Shown here: positions 16,053 through 25,515 of the stretch, piece after piece
Position numbering within the stretch: position 1 is the stretch's first letter
Layout: every line of letters begins with the position of its first letter
Source: CAVTYH01 sp963738835
GTDB lineage: Bacteria > Planctomycetota > Planctomycetia > Pirellulales > JADZDJ01
Length of the DNA: 64,000 nt
Reading direction: 5' to 3'
Assembly: GCA_963738835.1 (NCBI GenBank)
Contig: CAVTYH010000002.1
Coordinates: 372,001 to 436,000 of the forward strand
Translations under genes and position numbers: made by a program
Notes under the pieces: model-generated
Seen by the model: the letters and a program-made list of their open reading frames with translations, nothing else
The model's database searches: none
Told to the model about the DNA's origin: nothing

Positions 16053-18002
16053 ATGTCCGCAAGTCAAATCCTCGTCGTCGAAGACGAAAGGCTCGTGGCC
16101 ACTGCCCTCCAAAATGAACTCGCGCAGTTCGGTTACGGTGTGGTCGGCATTGCATCCAGTGCCAATGAAGCGGTCGAGAAAGCAATCGAACGCAAGCCCG
16201 ATCTGGTTCTCATGGACATCAATCTCAAGGGGAACGCAGACGGCATCGACGCCGCCCAAAAAATTCACGATCGTTGTGGAATTCCCGTCGTTTATCTCTC
16301 CGCATTTTCCGACCCCACAACGGTCGCCCGCGCGAGTGAAACGGGAGCCTTCGGTTACCTGCTCAAACCCTATGAAGAACAGGAACTGCGCACAACGATC
16401 GAAATGGCTATCGCCAAACATCGCGCCGAACATCAACTTGAAGAAACCAGGCGTTGGCTGGCGGCCATTCACAACGGGATCAACGACGCAGTTATCACGG
16501 TCGATCCGGAAATGCGCATCCGCTTTATCAACACCGCCACAGAGACGCTGACCGGCTGGCGAAAGGCAGATGCCGTTGGCGCACCCTTAACGACGGTCTG
16601 CCATCTTGTGGCAGCAAACGGTCCATTGGCATTGGATGATATGGCGCGCCAAGTTGTGTGGGATGTTCGCACGGTCGAGTTGCCCGCGACAACATGGATT
16701 ATTTCCAAGGATAATCGGGAAACGCCGGTCGAAGGAGCCTTATCCGCAATCCACGATTCGCGCAGAGAGTTTCTAGGAATGGTTCTGACGTTGCGGAACA
16801 TCTCAGCCCGTCTGGAACTTGAGCGCCTTCACCGGCAAGATGAGGAACAAGCACGCCGGGCACAAAAAATGGATGCCGTCAGCCGATTGGCCGGCGGACT
16901 AGCTCAGCATCTCAACAATCTGCTAACCGTCATCCTTGGGAATACGTCGCTGGCCCTGACAGCCGCACTCGAAGAGGCAGAAAGCAGGGCGGTGCTCCAG
17001 CGTGTCGAAGTTGCAGCACAACGCGCAGCCGTATTGGTGCAACGATTGCTGATGTTTTCCGCTTTGTCAGGCCGACCTGCAAATCAGCTTCAACCGACCG
17101 ATCTAAACGATTTGGTCGCAAAATGCTTGAAGGATATTGAGCATCAACTCCACGCACGCATTTCCCTCGATTACAAGCCCGCGGGAAGTATCTGGAAAGT
17201 GGCCGCCGATGAATTGTTATTAGGACAGGCGCTTCTCGAATTGGCCCAGAACGCACAGGACGCAATGCCTGAAGGGGGTCAATTGAAACTGGAAATCGAA
17301 AATGTGGCGTTCACGCAAGCAGATTTGTCAAATCATCCAGACGGATTCGTTGGGGAGTTCGTCCGTTTGCGCGTGAGCGATACGGGACGAGGCATGAAAC
17401 CGGCCATACGCGCCCGCATTTTTGAACCTTGTTTCACGACCAAGGAAATTGGCGCGGCGGCCGGACTCGGATTGGCATTAGTCCACGCAGTTGCCGAGCA
17501 ACATCACGGCTGGATCGAATGCGATAGCCATGCGAATTCAGGCACGCGGTTCGATTTGTACTTCCCCCGCTACGGAGTCGAAGCCATTGCACCACTCACG
17601 TCTGCAATTCAAAAACAGCCGGCAGGATCGCCTCCCACAATTTTGCTTGCCGACGCCGATCCGATGGTACGGGATGTGGGGCGGCGCATTCTGCAAGCAG
17701 AAGGTTACCGGGTCTTACTGGCCGAGGACGGCTCGCAAGCGGTTGCCATCTACCAACAAGAGCGGATCGACTTGGCCATTCTCGATCTGAACATGCCGCG
17801 TCTGTCGGCCTATGCGGTCTTGGAACGCTTTGTGGATTTGAACCCAGGAGCGAAAGTGCTGTTCTCAGGTGGTTATCTGACGGAGGATTTGACCGGAGAC
17901 GAAGGTCACACGCTGGGCGTGATTACAAAGCCCTACCGCCAGACCGAGCTTGTCGAAATGGTCCGACGTGCTCTTTCCCATGCTCCGACATTAAGTGACT
18001 GA
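16053..18002 (+). CDS. Hybrid protein: receiver - PAS - histidine kinase - receiver
   Basis: 649 residues; AAAGGAG precedes ATG 16053. An N-terminal receiver (about 5-125: VVEDE, VLMDINLKG with phospho-Asp, Lys in LLKPYEE), a PAS domain (about 135-255), a dimerisation segment, a HATPase (about 380-500: ELAQNAQDAMP, SDTGRGM, GLGLALVH) and a C-terminal receiver (ILLADADP, LAILDLNMP, KPYRQ). The H box reads AGGLAQHLNN where the family usually has AGGxAHDFNN: the normal phosphoacceptor position holds Gln and His lies one residue later. Encoded right after the HisKA_2 kinase. Confidence 0.88.
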   Translation: MSASQILVVEDERLVATALQNELAQFGYGVVGIASSANEAVEKAIERKPDLVLMDINLKGNADGIDAAQKIHDRCGIPVVYLSAFSDPTTVARASETGAFGYLLKPYEEQELRTTIEMAIAKHRAEHQLEETRRWLAAIHNGINDAVITVDPEMRIRFINTATETLTGWRKADAVGAPLTTVCHLVAANGPLALDDMARQVVWDVRTVELPATTWIISKDNRETPVEGALSAIHDSRREFLGMVLTLRNISARLELERLHRQDEEQARRAQKMDAVSRLAGGLAQHLNNLLTVILGNTSLALTAALEEAESRAVLQRVEVAAQRAAVLVQRLLMFSALSGRPANQLQPTDLNDLVAKCLKDIEHQLHARISLDYKPAGSIWKVAADELLLGQALLELAQNAQDAMPEGGQLKLEIENVAFTQADLSNHPDGFVGEFVRLRVSDTGRGMKPAIRARIFEPCFTTKEIGAAAGLGLALVHAVAEQHHGWIECDSHANSGTRFDLYFPRYGVEAIAPLTSAIQKQPAGSPPTILLADADPMVRDVGRRILQAEGYRVLLAEDGSQAVAIYQQERIDLAILDLNMPRLSAYAVLERFVDLNPGAKVLFSGGYLTEDLTGDEGHTLGVITKPYRQTELVEMVRRALSHAPTLSD

Positions 18003-18640
18003 ATCACGGGCAAGAGCTTGTCGCCCGCAGGCAGGATAAACGACAAAGAAAGTGTATCAAATCAGGAAGCCATTGGACACAGTTTCTAGCGCGGAACGGC
18101 TGTCCGTAAATGTCCGCAAACAACATCAACAGGGGCCATCTTGAGCCAGCAGCAGCGTTCAATAAGAATGAAAACTTGCAGGAAAATGCGGCAGTTCTGA
18201 CTTTCGCTAAGTCACTTTTGAATCCAGCGCGTCTGCCATTCCGCCCATTCTCCGCCGCTCCGGCTGAGCTTACGTTGTAACACTTTGCGGCATGGACCCG
18301 AATTTGTCAACCGACTGCGCACCACGGCGCGCAAAAGATCTTGCAGGCCGTTGAAATAGCGCAAGACAGGGAAATGCGAGGTTGATTTCTCGGCCGGGTT
18401 ACTCGGAAGCAGGCAAGGGCCGATTTTTAATTGCAGGGTATTCATCCAGTAATCCCAGCGCTGATTCTGGTTGGCGCTAGCGAGAAGTTTTCCGGCCATC
18501 TGCTTGAATGACGATGTCAGACCGGTTTCGCTTGCAACCTTGGGGCTCTGCGGCCACAATGCGAGAAACGTGCGTCGCATGCGCAATGTTCTTCCAGCGG
18601 ACTGGTGCGCGTGCAATTCGTTTGGCGCAGCAGGTGCCCT
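18003..18640. other. Spacer without a recognised gene (contains tRNA remnant)
   Basis: A minus-strand frame of 134 codons spans part of this region, but it reads through the tRNA-Leu remnant and is not convincing. Other than the remnant at 18216-18263, nothing was recognised. Confidence 0.5.
18216..18263 (-). repeat. 5' half of tRNA-Leu, degenerate
   Basis: On the minus strand the segment runs from an acceptor-like GCCGGAG through a short inserted stretch into GGCGGAATGGCAGACGCGCT and ends GGATTCAAAA. Over the D arm and anticodon arm it matches the intact tRNA-Leu in about 29 of 30 positions (one C to T in the anticodon loop). Similarity stops directly after the anticodon loop, complementary to the 3' half at 9815-9868. 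Confidence 0.75.
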
Positions 18641-21600
18641 ATGCCAGTTTGGTCATTCGTTCGCGGACTGCTTGCTGTGGCGCTAGCGATCTGGATTGGC
18701 AAGGCGCAGGCCGACGAGGCGGTGCAGTACAATCGCGACATCCGGCCGATTCTGGCGGAAAACTGCTTTCGTTGCCACGGTCCCGACAGCGCGCGCGCAA
18801 GGCCGATTTGCGCCTTGATCGACGCGAAGTAGCAATCCAAGTCGGCGCGTTTAAGCCCGGCCAGCCCGACGAAAGCGAACTCGTGCGGCGGATTTTCAGC
18901 ACTGATGCCGAAGAGATCATGCCGCCGCCGGCTGCTCGCAAGCAATTGACGGCGGCGCAAAAGGAATTGCTCAAGCGGTGGATTTCCGACGGAGCGGAAT
19001 ATCAGCCACACTGGTCGCTGATTGCACCACAGCGCCCCGAGCCGCCGGCGGTGAAGAACGAAGCCTGGATCCGAACTCCCATCGATCGGTTCATTCTCGC
19101 CAAGCTGGAATCGTTGGACTTAGCGCCCGCACCGGAGGCAAACCGACGGACGCTAGCGCGCCGTGTAAGTTTGGATCTGACGGGTTTGCCTCCCAAGCCC
19201 GAAGACGTGGAGCGATTCGTCAGCGATTCGGCGTCCGACGCTTACGAAAAATTTGTCGATCGGTTGCTGGCGCTTCCCGCTTGGGGCGAGCACCGCGCAC
19301 GGTATTGGCTCGATCTGGCCCGTTATGCCGACACCAACGGCATCCATTTCGACAACTACCGCGAAAACTGGGCGTACCGAGATTTTGTCATTCAGGCCTT
19401 CAATCAAAACATGCCGTTCGATCAGTTTACAATCGAACAATTGGCGGGCGACTTGTTACCCCAGAGAACGTTGGACCAGCAAGTGGCCTCCGGCTTCAAC
19501 CGCTGCAACATGACGACGAACGAGGGAGGTGCAATCAACGAAGAGTATCTGGTGTTGTATGCACGCGACCGCACCGAAACCACCGCCCAAACCTGGCTGG
19601 GACTCACGGTCGGATGTGCGGTCTGCCACGATCACAAATTCGATCCGTTTTCGCAGAAGGAGTTCTATCAACTTTCAGCATTCTTCAACAACACAACGCA
19701 AGCCGCGATGGACGGCAACGTTAAAGATACGCCTCCGGTGGCCGTCGTGCCCAGGCCGCAAGATCGGCCGCGCTGGGAAGCGCTGGCGACCCAGTTGGCC
19801 GACGTTCACAAGCAGCTAGAAAGTCGGAAAGAATCGGCCAAGAGCGATTTCGCTGCCTGGCTTGCCGCTGGCGCGGTCGGCGCAGAATTGCAGGCTTCCA
19901 CCGAGGGCCTGTTTTTTCAAGGCCCGATTAAAGGGGAATCTGCCGACTCGATCGAGGTGTTGGTCGATGGTCAATCTCAATCGGTCACGATGTCGTCTGC
20001 GCCGGAGTGGGGCCAAGGGCACGTCAGCACGCAATCGCTGAAGATACGGTCTGGCGACATCGTGGAAGTGGCGGGTGCGGGCGATCTGGAAAAAGATCGA
20101 CCGTTCACGTACGCCGCCTGGGTCAAGCTGGCTAACAAAGGGCAAACCGGCTCGGTCGTCGCGCGGATGGACGACCAGCACGAGTATCGCGGCTGGGATA
20201 TGTGGATCGAAAACGGACGGCTTGGTGCGCATATGATCCACCAATGGGATCAAGACGCACTGAAAGCCGTGACCGAAACCGAGCTCAAGCCCGGCCAGTG
20301 GAATCATTTGCTGGTGAGCTACGATGGCTCTGGCAAAGCCGCTGGGCTGAAATTTTACGTCAACGGCGTGCCGCAGAAGGCGAAGGTGCTAGTTGACCGT
20401 CTGAAGAACAGCATCCGCACCGACGTTCCGCTCAAGATTGGACAGCGCGATTCTAGTTCTCGGCTGGAAAACTGTTTCATCGAAGATGTACGAATCTATG
20501 ATCGTTTGCTGCCGGATGCTGAGATTGGTGGCTTGGCGAAAACCGCACGAGCCGCCTGGTTAGTCGCCAAACCGGTGGCTGAGCGCAGTGAGGCTGAGTC
20601 GGCTGAACTGTTCATGTGGTGGCTGAAGAATATCGACAAAACGACGCGCGAGCTGACAACTCAGCTTGCCGACGCCGAGAAAGAACAAAGGGCAATCAAA
20701 GATCGCGGCACCGTCGCCCATGTGATGCAGGAACGCAGCGAATCGCCGGCAGCATACGTTTTGTTCCGTGGCGAATACGACAAACGGCGCGACCAGGTTG
20801 AGGCGGGTACGCCGGAACTGTTGCCACCGATGGCCAGCGATCTGCCGCACAACCGCTTGGGTTTTGCCAAATGGTTGGTGCAGCCAGAAAACCCGCTGAC
20901 TGCCCGCGTGACGGTGAATCATTTTTGGCAGGAAATCTTCGGCGTCGGCATAGTGCGCACGGCGGGCGATTTCGGCGTCAACGGCGAATTGCCTTCGCAT
21001 CCGGAGTTGCTCGACTGGCTGGCCGTCGATTTTCGCGAATCGGGTTGGGATGTAAAACGGTTTTTTCGAATGCTGGTCACTTCAGCGGCGTACCGACAGG
21101 CAGCGATTGCAACCCCGCAAAAGCTAGCCGCCGATCCACAGAATCGGTTGCTGTCGCGCGGCCCCAGATTTCGGATGGATGCCGAAATGATTCGCGACTA
21201 TGCCCTGGCGGCCAGCGGCCTGTTGGTTGAAAAGGTCGGCGGTCCCAGCGTCAAACCGTATCAGCCTCCCGGTGTTTGGGAAGCAGTTGCCATGCGCGAA
21301 AGCAACACGCGCGAATATGTGCAAGATCACGGCGAGAATTTGTATCGCCGCAGCCTGTACACGTTTTGGAAACGGGCCGCGCCGCCGGCAGCGATGGAAG
21401 TTCTGAACGCTCCGAGTCGTGAAACCTGCATGGTTCGCCGCGAGCGCACCGATACGCCGCTGCAAGCTTTGGTGACGCTCAACGATCCGCAGTTTGTTGA
21501 GGCGGCGCGGCATCTGGCACAAACGGCGCTGCTGACCGAGGGCAGCGCTCAAGATCGACTGCAATTCATCGCCCAGCGATTATTGTCTCGTCCGCTGCGG

Positions 21601-21795
21601 GCCGAGGAGTTGACGGTGGTGAAATCGTCGCTGATCGATTCGCTCAGCCACTACGCTGCCAACGCGGACGATGCACAAAGGCTAATCTCAGTGGGCGAAT
21701 CCAAGGCCGATCCAAAAGTTGCACCTGCGGTGCTGGCGGCGTGGACGGTGTTGGTGAATGAATTGCTGAATTTGGATGAAGTGCTGAACAAATAG
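18641..21795 (+). CDS. PSCyt1-DUF1549-LamG-DUF1553 cytochrome-type protein, reading frame interrupted near the N-terminus
   Basis: The authentic N-terminus is MPVWSFVRGLLAVALAIWIG (signal peptide, ATG 18641), then YNRDIRPILAENCFRCHGPD with the haem motif CFRCH. At 18791-18798, within GCGCGCGC, the frame shifts; the remaining roughly 1000 residues read RKADLRLDRREVAIQ onward in one frame. DUF1549 spans about 150-350 with a second CxxCH (CAVCHDHKFDP), a LamG-like domain lies near 460-640, and DUF1553 occupies the C-terminal part (NHFWQEIFGVGIVRTAGDFG, DTPLQALVTLNDPQFVEAA). A secreted planctomycete multi-domain protein, thought to take part in polymer degradation; the DUF1501 partner follows. 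Confidence 0.85.
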
Positions 21796-21859
21796 ATTGT
21801 GTGAATTCACGATTACGTAGCGGTCTTGTTGATTCCGGAACTAAAGCGGAGAAAACGCC

Positions 21860-23326
21860 ATGCATTTGATCCACGAATTGGCGCACAACATCACGCGGCG
21901 GCACTTCTTCGCCCAAGGCTCGAACGCAATTGGTTGGGCCGCGCTGGCAAGTTTGCTGGGGCAGCAACCTGGGCGCAGCGCTAAGGCTGCCGAACGTTCG
22001 CAGACGGTTCGGCCGCCTTTAACTCATCATGAGCCCAAAGCGAAGCATGTCATTTATTTGCACATGGTCGGCGGGCCGCCGCAGATGGATATGTTCGACT
22101 ACAAGCCCGTCATGCACGACTGGTACGACAAAGATCTGCCCGACAGCATTCGCATGGGGCAGCGGCTGACCACAATGACCTCGGGCCAATCGCGTTTTCC
22201 GATTGCCCCTTCGGTGTTCAAGTTTGCGCAACAGGGCAATAGCGGCATGTGGGTCACCGAGCTGTTGCCGTGGACCTCGAAAATGGTCGACGAGATGTGC
22301 TTTATCCGCAGCATGCACACCGACGCCATCAATCATGAGCCCGCCCTCTCGCTCATTCAAACCGGCAATCAAGTCACAGGCCGACCGTGTTTAGGTTCGT
22401 GGGCAGCTTACGGTCTGGGTTCGTTGAACGAAGACTTGCCGACCTTTGTCGTGCTGTTCGCGCGAGCCACCGATACCAAGAATTCGCAAGCGATATCGGC
22501 GCGGCTGTGGTCGTCAGGCTATTTACCGGGCGAGCTGGCGGGGGTGCCATTTCGCAGCAGTGGCGATCCAATTTTGTTTGTCAACAATCCGCCCGGCGTC
22601 ACCAAAGAAGTTCGCCGGAACATGCTCGATAATCTGGAGCAATTGAACGAATTCACGGCTCGCGAGCTGGGCGATCCGGAAACGCACACCCGCATTCAAC
22701 AATACGAACTTGCATTCCGCATGCAGCAAAGCGTGCCGAATCTGACGAACCTGGCCGACGAATCGGAGGCCACGTTAAAACTCTACGGAGATGAAGCAAC
22801 AACGCCGGGCAAGTTTGCCAACTCCGTTCTCTTGGCGCGCCGCCTGGTCGAACGTGGCGTCAGGTTCGTGCAACTGTATATCAACAATTGGGACTCGCAC
22901 GCCAACTTGCCCAGTCGTTTGCCGGTGCAATGCAAAGATATCGATCAGGCTTGCTATGGCTTGATTCAGGACCTCAAGCAACGCGGCTTGCTCGACGAAA
23001 CGCTGGTGATCTGGGGGGGCGAATTCGGCCGCACAATTTACTCTCAGGGCGGTCTGACCAAAAGCGATTATGGGCGCGATCATCACCCGCGCTGCTATAC
23101 CATGTGGATGGCAGGCGGCGGAGCGCGGCCCGGAACCATTTACGGCGAGACGGACGATTTTTCGTACAACATCACGAAAGACCCGGTCCACATTCGCGAT
23201 TTTCACGCCACCGTGCTACATCTGTTGGGATTCGATCACGAGCGCTTTACCTATCGCTACCAGGGGCTCGACCAAAAGCTCACCGGCGTCGAGCCGGCCA
23301 AAGTCATTGAACCATTGATCGTCTAG
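21860..23326 (+). CDS. DUF1501 family protein
   Basis: 488 residues, the normal family size. A Tat-like signal is present near the start (TRRHFFAQGSNAIGWAALAS). Typical segments: VIYLHMVGGPPQMDMFDYKP, TDAINHEPALSLIQTGNQVT, GSWAAYGLGS, VIWGGEFGRT and GRDHHPRCYTMWMAGGG, which places it in the alkaline phosphatase/sulfatase-like fold. It starts 64 nt after the PSCyt1 gene, the standard planctomycete pair and probable operon. The substrate is unknown. Confidence 0.9.
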   Translation: MHLIHELAHNITRRHFFAQGSNAIGWAALASLLGQQPGRSAKAAERSQTVRPPLTHHEPKAKHVIYLHMVGGPPQMDMFDYKPVMHDWYDKDLPDSIRMGQRLTTMTSGQSRFPIAPSVFKFAQQGNSGMWVTELLPWTSKMVDEMCFIRSMHTDAINHEPALSLIQTGNQVTGRPCLGSWAAYGLGSLNEDLPTFVVLFARATDTKNSQAISARLWSSGYLPGELAGVPFRSSGDPILFVNNPPGVTKEVRRNMLDNLEQLNEFTARELGDPETHTRIQQYELAFRMQQSVPNLTNLADESEATLKLYGDEATTPGKFANSVLLARRLVERGVRFVQLYINNWDSHANLPSRLPVQCKDIDQACYGLIQDLKQRGLLDETLVIWGGEFGRTIYSQGGLTKSDYGRDHHPRCYTMWMAGGGARPGTIYGETDDFSYNITKDPVHIRDFHATVLHLLGFDHERFTYRYQGLDQKLTGVEPAKVIEPLIV

Positions 23327-23445
23327 CAGTTGAACGCAGTTGACGGACTGCGGCTCGATAGTCACGATAGAGCCTGACCGGCGGTTTATTGGCGTTTGAC
23401 CGACTTCTCGGGCCAGTTTCTTGTCGTGTTTGGTGAGCGATCGCT

Positions 23446-24189
23446 ATGAAGCTCGTCCTCTTGGGCACTGCCGGCTATCATCCGACGGACCGCCGACACA
23501 CTGCTTGCGTGATGCTGCCGGAACTGGGTGTCGTGCTCGATGCCGGCACCGCGCTGTATCGCATCCGAGAGCACCTGACGACACCGCAGCTCGACATTTT
23601 TTTGACGCACGCGCATTTAGATCACGTGGCCGGTCTGACGTTCTTGCTCGACGTGCTGGCTGAGAAGCAAATGGACCGGGTGACCATTCACGCCATGCCC
23701 GACAAATTACAGGCCATTGACGAGCATTTGCTCGACGAATTGATTTTTCCCGTCAAGCTGCAGTACGAAATGCGGCCACTGGCCGATGTTTCTGCGCTGC
23801 CGCGCAGCGGCACACTACAGCATTTTCCGCTAGTGCATCCCGGCGGCTCGGTTGGCTTTCGGCTCGATTGGCCCGGCCATTCGCTGGCTTACGTCACCGA
23901 CACCACGACGCCGGGGGCAACGGCCGATTACATCGACAAAATTCGCGGCGTCGATTTACTGGTGCATGAGTGCAACTATCCCGACGGCATGGAAGAGATG
24001 GCCACGCTCACCGGCCACAGTTGCGCCACACCCGTGGCTCAGACGGCTCGGGTCGCTGGAGTCAAACGCCTGGTGCTGACGCACGTCAATCCGGCTACCG
24101 ACATCGACGACCCCATCGGCATGCCGACCATCCGCAAGATATTTCCCGGCGCGGAACTGGGCTACGATGGCATGGTGCTGGAATTCTGA
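23446..24189 (+). CDS. MBL-fold metallo-hydrolase (RNase Z-like)
   Basis: 247 residues. The N-terminus MKLVLLGTAGYHPTDRRHTA with LDAGTALYRI, the zinc motif THAHLDHVAG, the later ligands in VTDTTTP and HECNYPDGME, GHSCATPVAQTA and LTHVNP fit the RNase Z/ElaC-like branch of the metallo-beta-lactamase superfamily. It lacks an exosite arm, so it is probably a small hydrolase rather than tRNase Z. Transcribed towards the topoisomerase VI genes. Confidence 0.82.
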   Translation: MKLVLLGTAGYHPTDRRHTACVMLPELGVVLDAGTALYRIREHLTTPQLDIFLTHAHLDHVAGLTFLLDVLAEKQMDRVTIHAMPDKLQAIDEHLLDELIFPVKLQYEMRPLADVSALPRSGTLQHFPLVHPGGSVGFRLDWPGHSLAYVTDTTTPGATADYIDKIRGVDLLVHECNYPDGMEEMATLTGHSCATPVAQTARVAGVKRLVLTHVNPATDIDDPIGMPTIRKIFPGAELGYDGMVLEF

Positions 24190-24201
24190 CCGGAATAATT
24201 C

Positions 24202-24274
24202 ACCGCAGAGCGGCACTTGGATCAGAAAAGCATTTCCGTCTGTGTCGCTCCGCGCCCTCTGCGTTCTCTGCGGT
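24202..24274. terminator. Inverted repeat between convergent genes
   Basis: ACCGCAGAG (24202-24210) and CTCTGCGGT (24266-24274) are a perfect 9-bp inverted repeat separated by 55 nt, followed by TAAAATAA. It lies between the convergent MBL and topoisomerase VI A genes and could end both transcripts. The long loop makes this a weak call. Confidence 0.35.
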
Positions 24275-24290
24275 AAAATAATCCGCTGCT

Positions 24291-25451
24291 TCAATCCAGC
24301 CAGTCTTCGTCGCGCAGCCGCTCTGGCACGTACGTTTCCGTCACGTAGCTGATGTCTTTGGAAATCAGCGATTCGACTTCCAACTTGAAGCCGTTTTTCA
24401 GCATCTTCTCAATTTCTTTTTGCCAGTTTTTCTTGCTTGCGAACCACGGATAGCTGGCGATTTGCTTGGCGCGTTTGATGTCGGAATCGTTGAGCGTAAT
24501 TTTTACGCTGTCGGAAAGCTCGCAGCGATCGAAATCGAGGCTCCGCAGGCCGATGAACCGGGCATCGGGAATGGCCATCCGCTTGCTCTCGTACGCCAAA
24601 TTGATGGAGCCCTGCTTGAGCACGCTGTAGATGTAGTACCCCCACGGGTCGTTATCCAACAAACAATAAATCGGCAACTTCAATTCGTTGTGCAGCCGAT
24701 ACAGTAACCGCCGCACACCGCGGGTGGGCTGACCAGCACCGTGAGTCAGAATGCACTTGTGCTTCTGCCAGAATTTATCTTCGTTGAAACGCTGCCAAAC
24801 GGTGTCTTTTTCGACGTGCAAGATGAATTTTGCCTCGCACTTTTTGAATTCAATGCGCTCCGGTTCAACGATCGACGGAATGCCGTAGCCACCGGAGCCC
24901 ATCCGCGTGCAATCGATTTCGTCGCCGCTATCGATCAGCGTGATCGGCCCGACCATGTCGCCGCGCTTTTGGGCATACAGGTGCAGTTCTTCGCGCAGAC
25001 TGTTGAGCGTGACTTCCAAATCTTCGATCACTGGGTCGCATTCATTCTGATCGGAGAAAGTTTCTTCTTTGGTTCCTTCGATGGTGTGCTTCAAAAGGTA
25101 AAACATTCCTCGCAAGCTGGTTGTCTTGGCGTGCTCGATCAACCGTTTGCAGCCGCTGGCCACCAGCATCGTTTGCATGTAGCTCTTGGCCTGCGACAGA
25201 TTGAACAACTGCCGGCGGTTTTTGGCGCTCCCCATTTCGATGAAGCGCTTGACCCGGTTGTATTTGACATTCGACAAATTGCGGGCCGGAATGTCGAGAT
25301 ACGGATCGCGGCGTTTTTCCGCGGCCGTGACCACGTCGTTGGCCATGTCTTTCAGTGTGGTCAGCGTTTTCTTATCGCGCGGCGTGAGCTTCGCCGTCGC
25401 CACGGCGGCCGAGCCATTGGATTTCGCGTTTTTTCGTTGTCGTTTCGCCAT
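24291..25451 (-). CDS. top6A: DNA topoisomerase VI subunit A (Spo11-like)
   Basis: 386 residues. The catalytic tyrosine candidate lies in TTSLRGMFYLLKHTIEGTKE, matching the winged-helix 5Y-CAP motif of Spo11/Top6A. The Toprim part includes VEKDTVWQRF and LTHGAGQPTRGVRRLLYRL, then IYCLLDNDPWGYYIY with the metal-binding D-x-D. Together with subunit B it forms an A2B2 type IIB topoisomerase that passes duplexes through a double-strand break. The gene follows subunit B after 64 nt on the same strand. Confidence 0.92.
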   Translation of the reverse strand: MAKRQRKNAKSNGSAAVATAKLTPRDKKTLTTLKDMANDVVTAAEKRRDPYLDIPARNLSNVKYNRVKRFIEMGSAKNRRQLFNLSQAKSYMQTMLVASGCKRLIEHAKTTSLRGMFYLLKHTIEGTKEETFSDQNECDPVIEDLEVTLNSLREELHLYAQKRGDMVGPITLIDSGDEIDCTRMGSGGYGIPSIVEPERIEFKKCEAKFILHVEKDTVWQRFNEDKFWQKHKCILTHGAGQPTRGVRRLLYRLHNELKLPIYCLLDNDPWGYYIYSVLKQGSINLAYESKRMAIPDARFIGLRSLDFDRCELSDSVKITLNDSDIKRAKQIASYPWFASKKNWQKEIEKMLKNGFKLEVESLISKDISYVTETYVPERLRDEDWLD

Positions 25452-25515
25452 GAATCGATTATCGGTTTAGCGGCCGTGCTTGCCCGGCGCTTTTGAATCA
25501 GTTGAGTGTGGCACA

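Noticed and set aside
18212..18616. 134-codon minus-strand frame
   Set aside because: It reads through the tRNA-Leu remnant, giving the tRNA-derived residues EWQTRWIQ at its end; likely not a protein.
24741..25496. 251-codon plus-strand frame opposite topoisomerase VI A
   Set aside because: Shadow of the subunit A gene.
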